Below, piece by piece: positions 55,798 through 63,718 of a stretch of DNA of 64,000 nucleotides. The DNA lies in NCBI RefSeq assembly GCF_000710035.2, contig NZ_JMJJ01000004.1:1116001-1180000 (forward strand), read 5' to 3'. The position numbers were made by a program, and so were the translations under genes. This stretch comes from Pantoea ananatis LMG 2665. Lineage in GTDB: Bacteria; Pseudomonadota; Gammaproteobacteria; Enterobacterales; Enterobacteriaceae. The first letter of the stretch is position 1; every line of letters starts with the position of its first letter. Below the pieces are notes generated by a model. The model was not told the DNA's origin. It was given only the letters and a program-made list of their open reading frames with translations, and did not search any database.

Positions 55798-57211
55798 TAA
55801 AATATTGCCTGTGATGGCCTTAATACTCTCAGGCCTGTATACAGTGAAAAATCATGCTTCTGATATATTTGACACTGAAGCTGATGTTCCTTCCTCACAG
55901 GCCGCACCGGTATATGGAAACTCAATATGCGAGTTTGGTCCATTGCCAAGCCCACTGGCTTTGAATGATGCACTGGAGCGCAGTTTATGTAATAACCCCA
56001 AAACGGCACAAAGCTGGGCTGAAATAAAGGCAGAAAGCGCCGCTGTCGGCACAGCTAAAGGTGCATACCTGCCAACTTTCTCCTTGTCCGGAAGAGAAAT
56101 CAGCGAACGTTCTGAAACAAATGTTGCCGGGCACCCGGAGTTTGGCTCAGTCAATTCATCGCCAAATTATTCTGCAGACTTTAGTTTAAACTGGGTGCTC
56201 TATGATTTTGGAGCCCGCTCAGCAGCTCTGCACAAAGCGAAAGCTCTTCTCGTTGCTGCTGAAGCCAGTCATATGGAAACTCTGCAGTCTGTGATGATAG
56301 CCACCGCCAAAGATTATTATGCAGCACAGGCTGCTGCTGGAAACCTGGCTGCTGCGGCTGATATGGAAAGAATAGCCTCAAAGAGCGTAGAGGTGGTTGT
56401 AACTAAAGAAGGGCATGGTGCTGCTTCAGTCGGTGATGAATTACAAGCAAGAACGGCCTGGCTGCAGGCTAAAACTGAGAAAGAGAAAGCAGAAAATACG
56501 CTTGAGAATGATTTAGGTGTTATTGCTATCGATATGGGGTTACGCCCAGACAGTTACATAAATCTGGCAAATGTCCAGGAAGGTCTAAAACCTGATTTTA
56601 GATTTAAGGAATCAGTTTCAGCATTAATCGATGAGGCAATTAAAATACATCCGGCGCTGCTTGCGGCTCAGGCTCAGTTACAGGCAGCAGAAGCTGAGGT
56701 CGATCAAACGAGGGCTGAGGGAATGCCCACTTTAAGTCTCATAGGGAAAGCCAGCCGCGATAATCAGAAAGTCAGCGCAGGAATAGGCCAACCCTATCTT
56801 GACTCCTCTCACAATGACAGATACATAGGCATTCAGGTCTCGGTCCCTTTGTTTGAGGGATTCACTCGGGAATATAAAATCCAGGAAGGTCTTGCTCAGG
56901 CTGAGCAGAAGCAGGGGGCTGTCTCCGAAGTAAGACATAACGTTGAACTTGATGTATGGAAAAGTTTTCAGTCTCTTAAAGCTAACACAAATAATTTACC
57001 ATTAATTGAAAGCCTCTTCGATAACACCAGAAAGTCCTATTCAGTAGCAGAATATCGCTATGAGAATGGCGTGGGTAATATCATTGAATTGCTCAATGCC
57101 CAGAAATCTCTTGCTGATGCAGAGAAGCAGCAGATCCAGGCTCTGACTGACTGGCGTTACAGCAGGCTCGAACTTGCCGGAAAACTGGGTGTACTTGGTT
57201 TAAATAATTAA
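55787..57211 (+). CDS. TolC-family outer-membrane channel of the type I system
   Basis: About 474 residues from the second ATG (MKDNKILPV), which has GAGAG six bases upstream; an ATG four codons earlier is possible. Signal peptide to about residue 25. The repeated TolC halves are visible: ALERSLCNNPKTAQSWAEIK with ADFSLNWVLYDFGAR in the first, and AIKIHPALLAAQAQLQAAEA with GIQVSVPLFEGFTREY in the second, with coiled-coil helices between. The start overlaps the end of the fusion-protein gene by 11 bases. Having its own TolC makes the cassette self-sufficient. Confidence 0.93.
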   Translation: MKDNKILPVMALILSGLYTVKNHASDIFDTEADVPSSQAAPVYGNSICEFGPLPSPLALNDALERSLCNNPKTAQSWAEIKAESAAVGTAKGAYLPTFSLSGREISERSETNVAGHPEFGSVNSSPNYSADFSLNWVLYDFGARSAALHKAKALLVAAEASHMETLQSVMIATAKDYYAAQAAAGNLAAAADMERIASKSVEVVVTKEGHGAASVGDELQARTAWLQAKTEKEKAENTLENDLGVIAIDMGLRPDSYINLANVQEGLKPDFRFKESVSALIDEAIKIHPALLAAQAQLQAAEAEVDQTRAEGMPTLSLIGKASRDNQKVSAGIGQPYLDSSHNDRYIGIQVSVPLFEGFTREYKIQEGLAQAEQKQGAVSEVRHNVELDVWKSFQSLKANTNNLPLIESLFDNTRKSYSVAEYRYENGVGNIIELLNAQKSLADAEKQQIQALTDWRYSRLELAGKLGVLGLNN

Positions 57212-57509
57212 AAAAGGAATTTATTAAGGTCGCAGAGTCGCTTATTAGATGATTATAAATATTATGGCCTGGAGTCTATTATTTTAATTATGTGTATTCA
57301 GATAAACAGCGGGTATGGTAGGTAAATAATCAAAGAACAACTGCAACGGAATGTGAGGAAATGTAACTATCAAAGTATGAGTAAAATCTAAGCAGCCTGC
57401 TATTGTAAGTTTCAGTAAACCAGACTACTGTTGTTTCTATAAGATTCTGAATAGGTTATAAAAGCCCTTAACTTTGCTGACTCTTTATCTTTACTGTGCG
57501 GATCACTCG

Positions 57510-58046
57510 ATGAAGCGTAGAACATCTTTCTTTTTACTTTCCGGCCTTATATTGCTGATTTCCGGCTGCAGCCATCATCCTCGTCCCGAAGCTCCAGAGG
57601 ACGTTTCCGCATCGGATTCAGCTCAAAATCCTGATTTAATTCCCATTGTTGCTGCACTTCACGACCAAATGCACACCTGGCATGATACGCCATACCAATG
57701 GGGCGGCACGCAGCTGTCGGGCGTGGACTGCTCTGGTTACGTCTGGCGTACTTTGCATGACCGCTTTAATCTGCCGATGGACCGCGTGACTACCGCCGAT
57801 CTGCTGCATATGGGCGTACGCGTAGCACCGGAACATTTACAGCCGGGCGATTTGGTGTTTTTCCGTATCGGCGGTGGTATGCATGTCGGCTTCTATGACA
57901 CAGACCATCAGTTTATTCATGCCTCGGCCAGCAAAGGCGTGATTCGTTCGTCACTGGATAACCCATACTGGAAATCCGTTTATTACCAGTCGCGCCGGCT
58001 GACGCGTGAATACGGCGCGCAGGTGACGTTGAACCGAACAAGTTGA
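57510..58046 (+). CDS. nlpC: NlpC/P60 cell-wall peptidase lipoprotein NlpC
   Basis: 178 residues. Lipoprotein signal with FFLLSGLILLISGC and lipobox cysteine. NlpC/P60 catalytic residues: Cys in GVDCSGYVWRTLHDRF, His in GMHVGFYDTD, and His in FIHASASKGVIRSSLDN. It is close to E. coli NlpC and should cut D-Glu-mDAP bonds in peptidoglycan stems at the outer membrane inner face. The ATG at 57510 gives the lipoprotein signal directly. The 298 bases before it show no gene. Confidence 0.92.
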   Translation: MKRRTSFFLLSGLILLISGCSHHPRPEAPEDVSASDSAQNPDLIPIVAALHDQMHTWHDTPYQWGGTQLSGVDCSGYVWRTLHDRFNLPMDRVTTADLLHMGVRVAPEHLQPGDLVFFRIGGGMHVGFYDTDHQFIHASASKGVIRSSLDNPYWKSVYYQSRRLTREYGAQVTLNRTS

Positions 58047-58797
58047 CGCGAAGAACGCAAAGCGATTTGCTGGCTTAAGCGTAACTGGAAAATGTGCTGC
58101 TGTAGTGCTGAAAACGCAGTGCTGAAATCTGTGCAGCGGCAGTTTGCGTGCGGATGATTATTCTTATCGCATTGTTATGATTGCTTGCTGATGAGTACGC
58201 GCGAGAGCAGCCTGAACGGTCAAAGCGCATGACGCGTAAACAACAGAGTGTGATGACGCTGCCGTGCAGCTAAAAGTGGGCAATTGTCAGATCCTGACAG
58301 GCAACGCTACGTGAATTCTGTATAACCCGCAGGGGTTCTGTGCGCCAGTTTTCACGTAGCGCGCCCGGTGATTAACGGGCTTCAGGTCCAGAGGGGACGC
58401 AGGTGAGGTGCCGGGTGCGTAACCGGGTACGTGTCGGGATGCCTTATTTAACATAATATACATTATGCGCACTTTTGCAGGTAGACTTTGATATGGCCGT
58501 TTAGCCCGTCTTTTTCGCATACCAAGCCATTACTGTCTCTTTACGCCCTGGCTTTAAGTTTGCCTGATGACCTACATCTCATTCATTTCGTCATCAGGCC
58601 ACAATCGAAAAAACTGCTTTGTCGTTTTGCGACTTTCCTCTTTACTCAGTGAGATTAAATGATGATGAACTTTTGCGACGCATGTTCATGGTTCGAAATG
58701 CGCATCAGCATCTCTGCTCTGTCGAGATTCACTTAGCATAGAGAAAGCGTGTTTATGGAAGATGCACAGAGTCCCGGCATGTCGCATCTTAATTTTT
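58047..58797. other. intergenic with palindrome C
   Basis: About 750 bases with no supported gene. The palindrome listed separately is the only clear structure. Short frames on the minus strand do not look like proteins. Confidence 0.5.
58305..58361. repeat. imperfect palindrome C (island right border)
   Basis: CGCTACGTGAATTCTG (58305-58320), identical to the left arm of palindrome A, pairs with CAGTTTTCACGTAGCG (58346-58361) with two mismatches. The loop has CCCGCAGGGG against GGGCAGGGG in A. It lies beyond nlpC, on the far side of the accessory island. Confidence 0.7.
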
Positions 58798-59052
58798 TTA
58801 TAAGGCTGCATGGGCTGCATGATTACCTGCAAACCAAACTGACGCTGCCAAATGAAAGTTAGTGCACCAGGTTGCCAAATTTTCCACAGAATTTTCACAT
58901 TCGAGCTTTAACAGATTTCCCGGCATCTCTAAATCGTTGACTGATGAAGTCTTAACAGTGTGGGAAACCAGTTCATTAGTGGCGGTGTTTCCCAAAGCTT
59001 TGGCCAAGCTGGCGTAACCTTCTGCCTTGGAATAATCTTTTGATTTGAGCAT
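58798..59052 (-). CDS. small hypothetical protein
   Basis: 84 residues, not recognised. The ATG has AGGACGAGT directly upstream, a good ribosome site. The N-terminal part (DYSKAEGYASLAKALGNTAT) is helical, with later cysteines in LLKLECENS and LATWCTNFH. No signal peptide or membrane segment. It stands alone after the NUDIX gene on the same strand. Confidence 0.5.
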   Translation of the reverse strand: MLKSKDYSKAEGYASLAKALGNTATNELVSHTVKTSSVNDLEMPGNLLKLECENSVENLATWCTNFHLAASVWFAGNHAAHAAL

Positions 59053-59143
59053 ACTCGTCCTGAAATTGATTGCTTTGCATTCGATGGCTGGCTGGCATCA
59101 TATAAATTTATCTTAAGTATAACTACCAAATACAAACATCAAT

Positions 59144-59605
59144 CTACTTCCCAGATGAATCTGAATCAATGCTGGTCAACATTTCTACGAGATTGCCTGG
59201 ATATACCGTTTCGGTTGTGGCATTAAGTGCACTAATCGACCACCAGTGATAGCTGGCAATAACCGACTTTTCGTTTTCACTCCAACCCAGGGTATCAATC
59301 TCGTCTCCCGAGACATTAATGATAAAAAAACGCTCATGTGCCTGAACGCGTTCGCCCGAGGGCAGCGTCATGACAAAGCATCGCTCTCTTCGGGACGGGC
59401 CAGGATCGTTCCGGCGAATACCGGTTTCTTCATAAAGTTCTCTGAGCGCCGCCTGCTCGAAGGATTCGCCCTCCTCTACGCCGCCGCCCGGCGTTGCCCA
59501 GTAAGCATGGCCTGCGAGTGCATCCTGTGTATGCACAAAACGAAACAACAACAGGTTATGCGAAGCATTGAGGATCAGTAGTCGGGCCGAGCGGCGCGTA
59601 CGCAT
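59144..59605 (-). CDS. NUDIX hydrolase
   Basis: 153 residues from the ATG of MRTRRSARLL (AGAAGG upstream). A complete NUDIX box starts GGGVEEGESFEQAALREL and continues YEETGI, near residues 50-72, preceded by AYWATPGG. It hydrolyses a nucleoside diphosphate linked to another group; substrate unknown. The last recognised gene of a seven-gene minus-strand run, about 35 bases after the binding-protein gene. Confidence 0.9.
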   Translation of the reverse strand: MRTRRSARLLILNASHNLLLFRFVHTQDALAGHAYWATPGGGVEEGESFEQAALRELYEETGIRRNDPGPSRRERCFVMTLPSGERVQAHERFFIINVSGDEIDTLGWSENEKSVIASYHWWSISALNATTETVYPGNLVEMLTSIDSDSSGK

Positions 59606-59640
59606 GCCTTCTTCCTTCTGTTTTAGCTTGGCGCAGTCCT

Positions 59641-60837
59641 TCAACTGGCCCGTAAAAAATCCTGCCAGCGGCGCGTCAGGTAGTTATGTTCATCCATGAC
59701 GGCGTTCCAGACGGCAATATGGCTCATGCGCGCGTCGTAGCTACCACCGTCGCGCACTTCACCCTGGGGGATCAGCGGTGCGCCCCAGGCATCCAGTAGC
59801 ACCTCTCTCGCAGGCTGGCCGCCGTACCAGAAATCCCACTCTGCAGCTGACAGATGCGCCCGGCTGCGTTCCGCGTTGGAAATATAGTAACCCTGCCGCG
59901 CCATCACTGCGCCAGGCCAGCCGGACTGCCACCAGTTTAAATAGTCGTAGGCCGCGTCTTTGATTCTGCCGGTCGCGCAGCGCGAAAGCGACATGCCGCC
60001 GTACCAGGCGCGGTAGCCTTCACGCGGACGTGCCATTTTATAGCCACGTTGATGAAAGTGATGACGGAAATAGATGGGCGCCCACAGGCTCTGCACTTCC
60101 ACCTGCTGATTGGCAATGAGATCGCAGGCTTCATCCTGGGAGGCCCAGAATGCCGCAAAATGTCCGTTACGATTGAGGCGCGCCAGTTGCTGCGTCAGCA
60201 GGTCGATCTCTTCGAGCGTCAGATTGCCCGTGTTGGCAAAGCGCGCCAGACCTGCGCCCTGCATGGCAAGCGCCGCATCGATGCCGCCCATTGCCGCATC
60301 TTCCTGTAAGGCAACCTGGCCCGTTAGTGAAGGATGCAACAACCATCCCCAGCTTTCCTCCTGCTGCTGTAACGCGGCCGGGAGCCTGTCGGCGTGATAG
60401 GCAAAGCTGTCAACGTTGTGCGTCAGCGGCAACATGCTGATGTGATCGCTGGCATGGCTGCCCAGATGCCTGTCGCGCTGCACATAAAGCCGTTCAGAGG
60501 GCACGCTGCCGTCAGCGTGCGGCAGATCCGGACGCAGCCTGCCGGTTTTAGCCAGCGGGGTGATCTCGTCCCAGTATTTGAGTCGTTTAATCTCCAGCGG
60601 CTGAATGGCCTGCGCGGGCCAGACAAAATCAATATTGTGAAACCACTGATCGTAAAGGTCATAGCTCTCAGGCTGCATGACGGCAATGCGCTGCGCATCT
60701 TCCACACTGTGCAGCAAATATTCAATGCGAATGCCCAGATCTTTCTCGGCGCTGACGCGTAGCATTTCGAGCAACGTGACGGAGGTCCCGAGCACGCGTA
60801 AAGTGAGTTGATCGTTGACCTTCGCTGCAGAATTCAT
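59641..60837 (-). CDS. PotD-like solute-binding protein without signal peptide
   Basis: 398 residues similar to spermidine/putrescine-type periplasmic binding proteins: LRVLGTSVTLLEMLRVSAEK at the start, YDLYDQWFHNIDFVWPAQAI, LPLTHNVDSFAYHADRLP, and AYDYLNWWQSGWPGAVMARQ near the end. No signal peptide is seen (MNSAAKVNDQLTLRVL), and no ABC permease or ATPase is adjacent, so a cytoplasmic or unusual sensing or carrier role is possible. It follows the CobW gene by four bases and belongs to the same operon. Confidence 0.8.
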   Translation of the reverse strand: MNSAAKVNDQLTLRVLGTSVTLLEMLRVSAEKDLGIRIEYLLHSVEDAQRIAVMQPESYDLYDQWFHNIDFVWPAQAIQPLEIKRLKYWDEITPLAKTGRLRPDLPHADGSVPSERLYVQRDRHLGSHASDHISMLPLTHNVDSFAYHADRLPAALQQQEESWGWLLHPSLTGQVALQEDAAMGGIDAALAMQGAGLARFANTGNLTLEEIDLLTQQLARLNRNGHFAAFWASQDEACDLIANQQVEVQSLWAPIYFRHHFHQRGYKMARPREGYRAWYGGMSLSRCATGRIKDAAYDYLNWWQSGWPGAVMARQGYYISNAERSRAHLSAAEWDFWYGGQPAREVLLDAWGAPLIPQGEVRDGGSYDARMSHIAVWNAVMDEHNYLTRRWQDFLRAS

Positions 60838-60841
60838 CGTT

Positions 60842-61885
60842 TTACCTGTCCTTTAACGCCTGCTGGAAGCGGTTAAATCCCTGTTTCAGCCGCTCTGCGT
60901 CGAGTCCGCGCAGAATAAAAACCAGTTTGGAAGTGTCTAAATCCCCCGGCCAGTCGTTCATATGTATGGGCGGATGCAAGGTATGCTGAACGCCGTGAAT
61001 CACCACCGGCGCACTGGTGCCGCTAAAACGCAGAATGCCCTTCATTCTCAAGACCGATTGCCCATGGCTATGTAACAGCATTGACAGCCAGATAGCAAAC
61101 GCGGGCCAGTTCAGTTCGTCTTCCAGAGTGATCACGCAGGTCTGGGTTAGAGGGTGATGATGCGTTTTTTGTCCGGGAGTCAGATTGTAGCGGGCATCGC
61201 CCACGGCACCAAGCCAGCGAAACCGCTGTGCGTGCGTTCCTTTGGCGAGGCGAAGCGCGAATAACTGCCCGGGTTCGGCCAGCGCATGTTGCGTATCGCT
61301 CAGCTCCGCTAGGGGGTTTAAACCGCCAAGCCATGTCTGGAGGGCGAGCAAACCGTCGTGATCGATCCGATCGCATTTGCTGAGCAGCAGTTTGTCAGCC
61401 GCGCTCACCTGGGCTAACCATTCGGGCTGATGGGCCGACTGTAAACGGGCGTGCTCTGCATCGACCAGCGTCACCAGCGTGCCCTGACTGAAATGGTGTT
61501 TAAGCTGCGGATCGTGCAGCAAGGTTGACAGAATGGGCGCAGGATCGGCCAGCCCGGTGGTTTCGAGTATCACTTGACTAAACGGTGGTAGCTCGCCGCG
61601 CGTACGGCGTTCGTAGAGGTCCAGTAGCGCCGTTTTCAGTTCACCGCGAATCTGGCAGCATACGCAGCCGCTGGGTAACAGCACCGTATCCGGTGCCACT
61701 TCATTTAACAGATGGTGATCAATCCCGACTTCGCCAAACTCATTCACCAGCAGCGCAACATCGTTAAGATTCTGGTGCGTCAGCCAGCCCTTCAGCAACG
61801 TGGTTTTACCACTGCCGAGAAAGCCGCTCAGGATATGCAGCGGCAGTTTTTCATTTCGCATCGCGGACTCTCCGTTACTCGCCAT
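60842..61885 (-). CDS. CobW/COG0523-family GTPase metallochaperone
   Basis: 347 residues. Walker A LHILSGFLGSGKTTLL near residue 20, the metal-binding CxCC in LLPSGCVCCQIRGEL near 70, switch ETTGLADP, and the GTP base motif in SKCD (LLLSKCDRID). A His-rich stretch (TPGQKTHHHPLTQ) separates it from the CobW C-terminal domain. These proteins hand zinc, cobalt or iron to client enzymes at the cost of GTP; the client here may be in the same operon. The start overlaps the previous stop (TGATG). Confidence 0.9.
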   Translation of the reverse strand: MASNGESAMRNEKLPLHILSGFLGSGKTTLLKGWLTHQNLNDVALLVNEFGEVGIDHHLLNEVAPDTVLLPSGCVCCQIRGELKTALLDLYERRTRGELPPFSQVILETTGLADPAPILSTLLHDPQLKHHFSQGTLVTLVDAEHARLQSAHQPEWLAQVSAADKLLLSKCDRIDHDGLLALQTWLGGLNPLAELSDTQHALAEPGQLFALRLAKGTHAQRFRWLGAVGDARYNLTPGQKTHHHPLTQTCVITLEDELNWPAFAIWLSMLLHSHGQSVLRMKGILRFSGTSAPVVIHGVQHTLHPPIHMNDWPGDLDTSKLVFILRGLDAERLKQGFNRFQQALKDR

Positions 61886-62169
61886 CAAAGCGCCGCCAGC
61901 CAGGTCTCATCCAGCGGATCGAGAGTGCGTCGGGTCATCTTCTCGGCTTCTTTCCACAGCAGGTCCAGCGAGCTCACCATGACCTGCTGCCCCGTCGGAC
62001 TGGACAGCACCCAACTGGTGTGAAACTCGGTTAAGCTCAGTCGCCAGGGCTTAAGCGCCCGGTTAAGCAGCGCCAGCTGCTGCAGGCGGAGCTGACGCTG
62101 GGGCAGATTGTTTTCCAGCGCATCGCTCCACTGCGGCCCATTATCCAGCAATCCGCAAATTCCACACAT
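61885..62169 (-). CDS. small MCGICG protein of unknown function
   Basis: 94 residues opening MCGICGLLDNGPQWSDALE, the exact start found in class II glutamine amidotransferases (N-terminal Cys nucleophile), but far too short for that domain. The rest (LPQRQLRLQQLALLNRALKP, then WVLSSPTGQQVMVSSLDLLW and DETWLAAL) is not recognised. The two N-terminal cysteines could bind metal, which would fit the CobW-type chaperone encoded next to it. GGAG lies upstream. Tightly packed in the operon. Confidence 0.7.
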   Translation of the reverse strand: MCGICGLLDNGPQWSDALENNLPQRQLRLQQLALLNRALKPWRLSLTEFHTSWVLSSPTGQQVMVSSLDLLWKEAEKMTRRTLDPLDETWLAAL

Positions 62170-62179
62170 CGCGTGCTCC

Positions 62180-62926
62180 TTAGGGCATTACATCGCCAGA
62201 ATTCGGCCCCAGCGTCTGACCGACAAACAAGTTGCCGCCCGGCTCACTGGCCAACAGCAGCGCAACCGGTGCCACTTCTTCTGCCCGGCCGAAACGCCCC
62301 AGCGGTAGCTCAGCGGCCTTGGCGGTTTTCCACGCCTGATTGATGCCATCGATCAGCGGGGTTTCAATTGGCCCCGGCGCGATCGCGTTCACCAGCACGT
62401 TATCGGCAGAGACTTCCAGCGCCAGAGACTTGGTAAAACCAATCACACCCGCTTTGGCGGCGGCATAATGGCTCAGTTCTGCGCCGCCCTTTATTCCCAG
62501 TTGCGAGGCGATATTGATCACCCTTCCCCAGCGCTGCGCCAGCATGGAAGGCAGCGCACGTTGGGTGGCGAGAAAGACGCTGCGTAAATCCACCGCCATC
62601 ATCTGCTCCCACATGGCCAGCGTGATATCCGTGCAGCGGGCCTGCGTGAGCAGGCCGGCATTGTTAACCAGAATATCAATCCCATCGAACCGTTCCAGGC
62701 AGGCATCCACGCCCGCCGTGGCCCCGTCGACCTCCCCGACATCCGCTACCACACCAAAACAGGGCACACCTAAGGCGCGACAGCGTGTCACCATGGCCTC
62801 CAGATGCTCACTGTTCCGATCGGTCAGTATCAGGTGCGCGCCCTCGCGGGCGAACAGCGTAGCGATGGCGGCCCCGATTCCGCTGGCCGCCCCGCTGACA
62901 ACGCAGCGTTTGCTTGCTAACTGCAT
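62180..62926 (-). CDS. SDR-family dehydrogenase/reductase (first)
   Basis: 248 residues, classical short-chain dehydrogenase. Cofactor motif SGAASGIGAA near 12, acidic D in LILTDRN suggesting NAD preference, NNAG near 90, catalytic Ser in INIASQLG and YAAAK in LSHYAAAKAG. The C-terminal end PGGNLFVGQTLGPNSGDVMP is typical of 3-oxoacyl-reductase-like members. Substrate unknown; ten bases before the small MCGICG gene. Confidence 0.92.
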   Translation of the reverse strand: MQLASKRCVVSGAASGIGAAIATLFAREGAHLILTDRNSEHLEAMVTRCRALGVPCFGVVADVGEVDGATAGVDACLERFDGIDILVNNAGLLTQARCTDITLAMWEQMMAVDLRSVFLATQRALPSMLAQRWGRVINIASQLGIKGGAELSHYAAAKAGVIGFTKSLALEVSADNVLVNAIAPGPIETPLIDGINQAWKTAKAAELPLGRFGRAEEVAPVALLLASEPGGNLFVGQTLGPNSGDVMP

Positions 62927-62935
62927 ACTCTCTCC

Positions 62936-63709
62936 TTAATCAGGCCAGCGGACGGTCAGCCCGCCGTCGACAATCAGGCTTTGCCCGGTGAGATAACTGC
63001 TTTCTTCGCTGGTGAGAAACGCGATTGTTTTTGCCACCTCGTCCGCCCGGCCGACTCGCCCAAGGGGAATCGCGTGCGCCGCTTTCGCCAGCCCTTCCGG
63101 GCCAAGCGAGTTGTGTTTATCCAGCGACTGCGGCGTTTCGATCAGGCCGGGAATAATGGCGTTACAGCGGACGCCGCGCGGTGCCAGCTCCACCGCCAGC
63201 GACCGGCAAATGCCCGGTACGGCGGCTTTCGCCGCCGCGTAATGAGCATGGTCCTGCCAGCCATAAACCCCGCCTGCAATCGATGACACGGCAACCAGGC
63301 TGGCCCCGGAATGCAGATGCGCGGCGGCAGCGCGGAACAGCCGCATCACGCCCGTCAGATCGACATTCAGCATCTCATCCCAGCGCGAATCGCTCATCTC
63401 ATCAATGCCTGCGCGGCGCAGAATGCCGGCGTTAGCCACCACGTAGTCAAGCCGACCAAAGTGCTGAACGCCCTGGGCGATAAATGCATCGACGGAGGCG
63501 GTGGAGCCAACGTTGAGCGGCAGCCAGAGTGCCTCTCCGCCCGCGGCTTCAACCTGTGCTGACGCCAGCGCCGGATCGTGCGGATCCTGCGGGTAATAAC
63601 CCGCAATCACCCGCACGCCACGCTGCGCATACAGCGTGGCCAGTGCCAGACCAATGCCGCTGGCGGCACCGCTGATAGCGGCGACCGGCGTTCCGTTTTC
63701 ATTCTGCAT
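62936..63709 (-). CDS. SDR-family dehydrogenase/reductase (second)
   Basis: 257 residues. SGAASGIGLALATLYAQRG near 14, VANAGIL near 95 in place of NNAG, Ser in VAVSSIAGG, YAAAK in HAHYAAAKAAVPG, and C-terminal YLTGQSLIVDGGLTVRWPD. Related to the neighbouring SDR only at family level. Two SDRs in tandem beside an MFS permease suggest stepwise oxidation of an imported sugar, polyol or similar alcohol. Confidence 0.92.
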   Translation of the reverse strand: MQNENGTPVAAISGAASGIGLALATLYAQRGVRVIAGYYPQDPHDPALASAQVEAAGGEALWLPLNVGSTASVDAFIAQGVQHFGRLDYVVANAGILRRAGIDEMSDSRWDEMLNVDLTGVMRLFRAAAAHLHSGASLVAVSSIAGGVYGWQDHAHYAAAKAAVPGICRSLAVELAPRGVRCNAIIPGLIETPQSLDKHNSLGPEGLAKAAHAIPLGRVGRADEVAKTIAFLTSEESSYLTGQSLIVDGGLTVRWPD

Positions 63710-63718
63710 ATGCTGTCC

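Noticed and set aside
58287..58520. 77-codon minus-strand frame over palindrome C
   Set aside because: It runs through the palindrome, is rich in Arg/Pro without pattern, and has no good start site.
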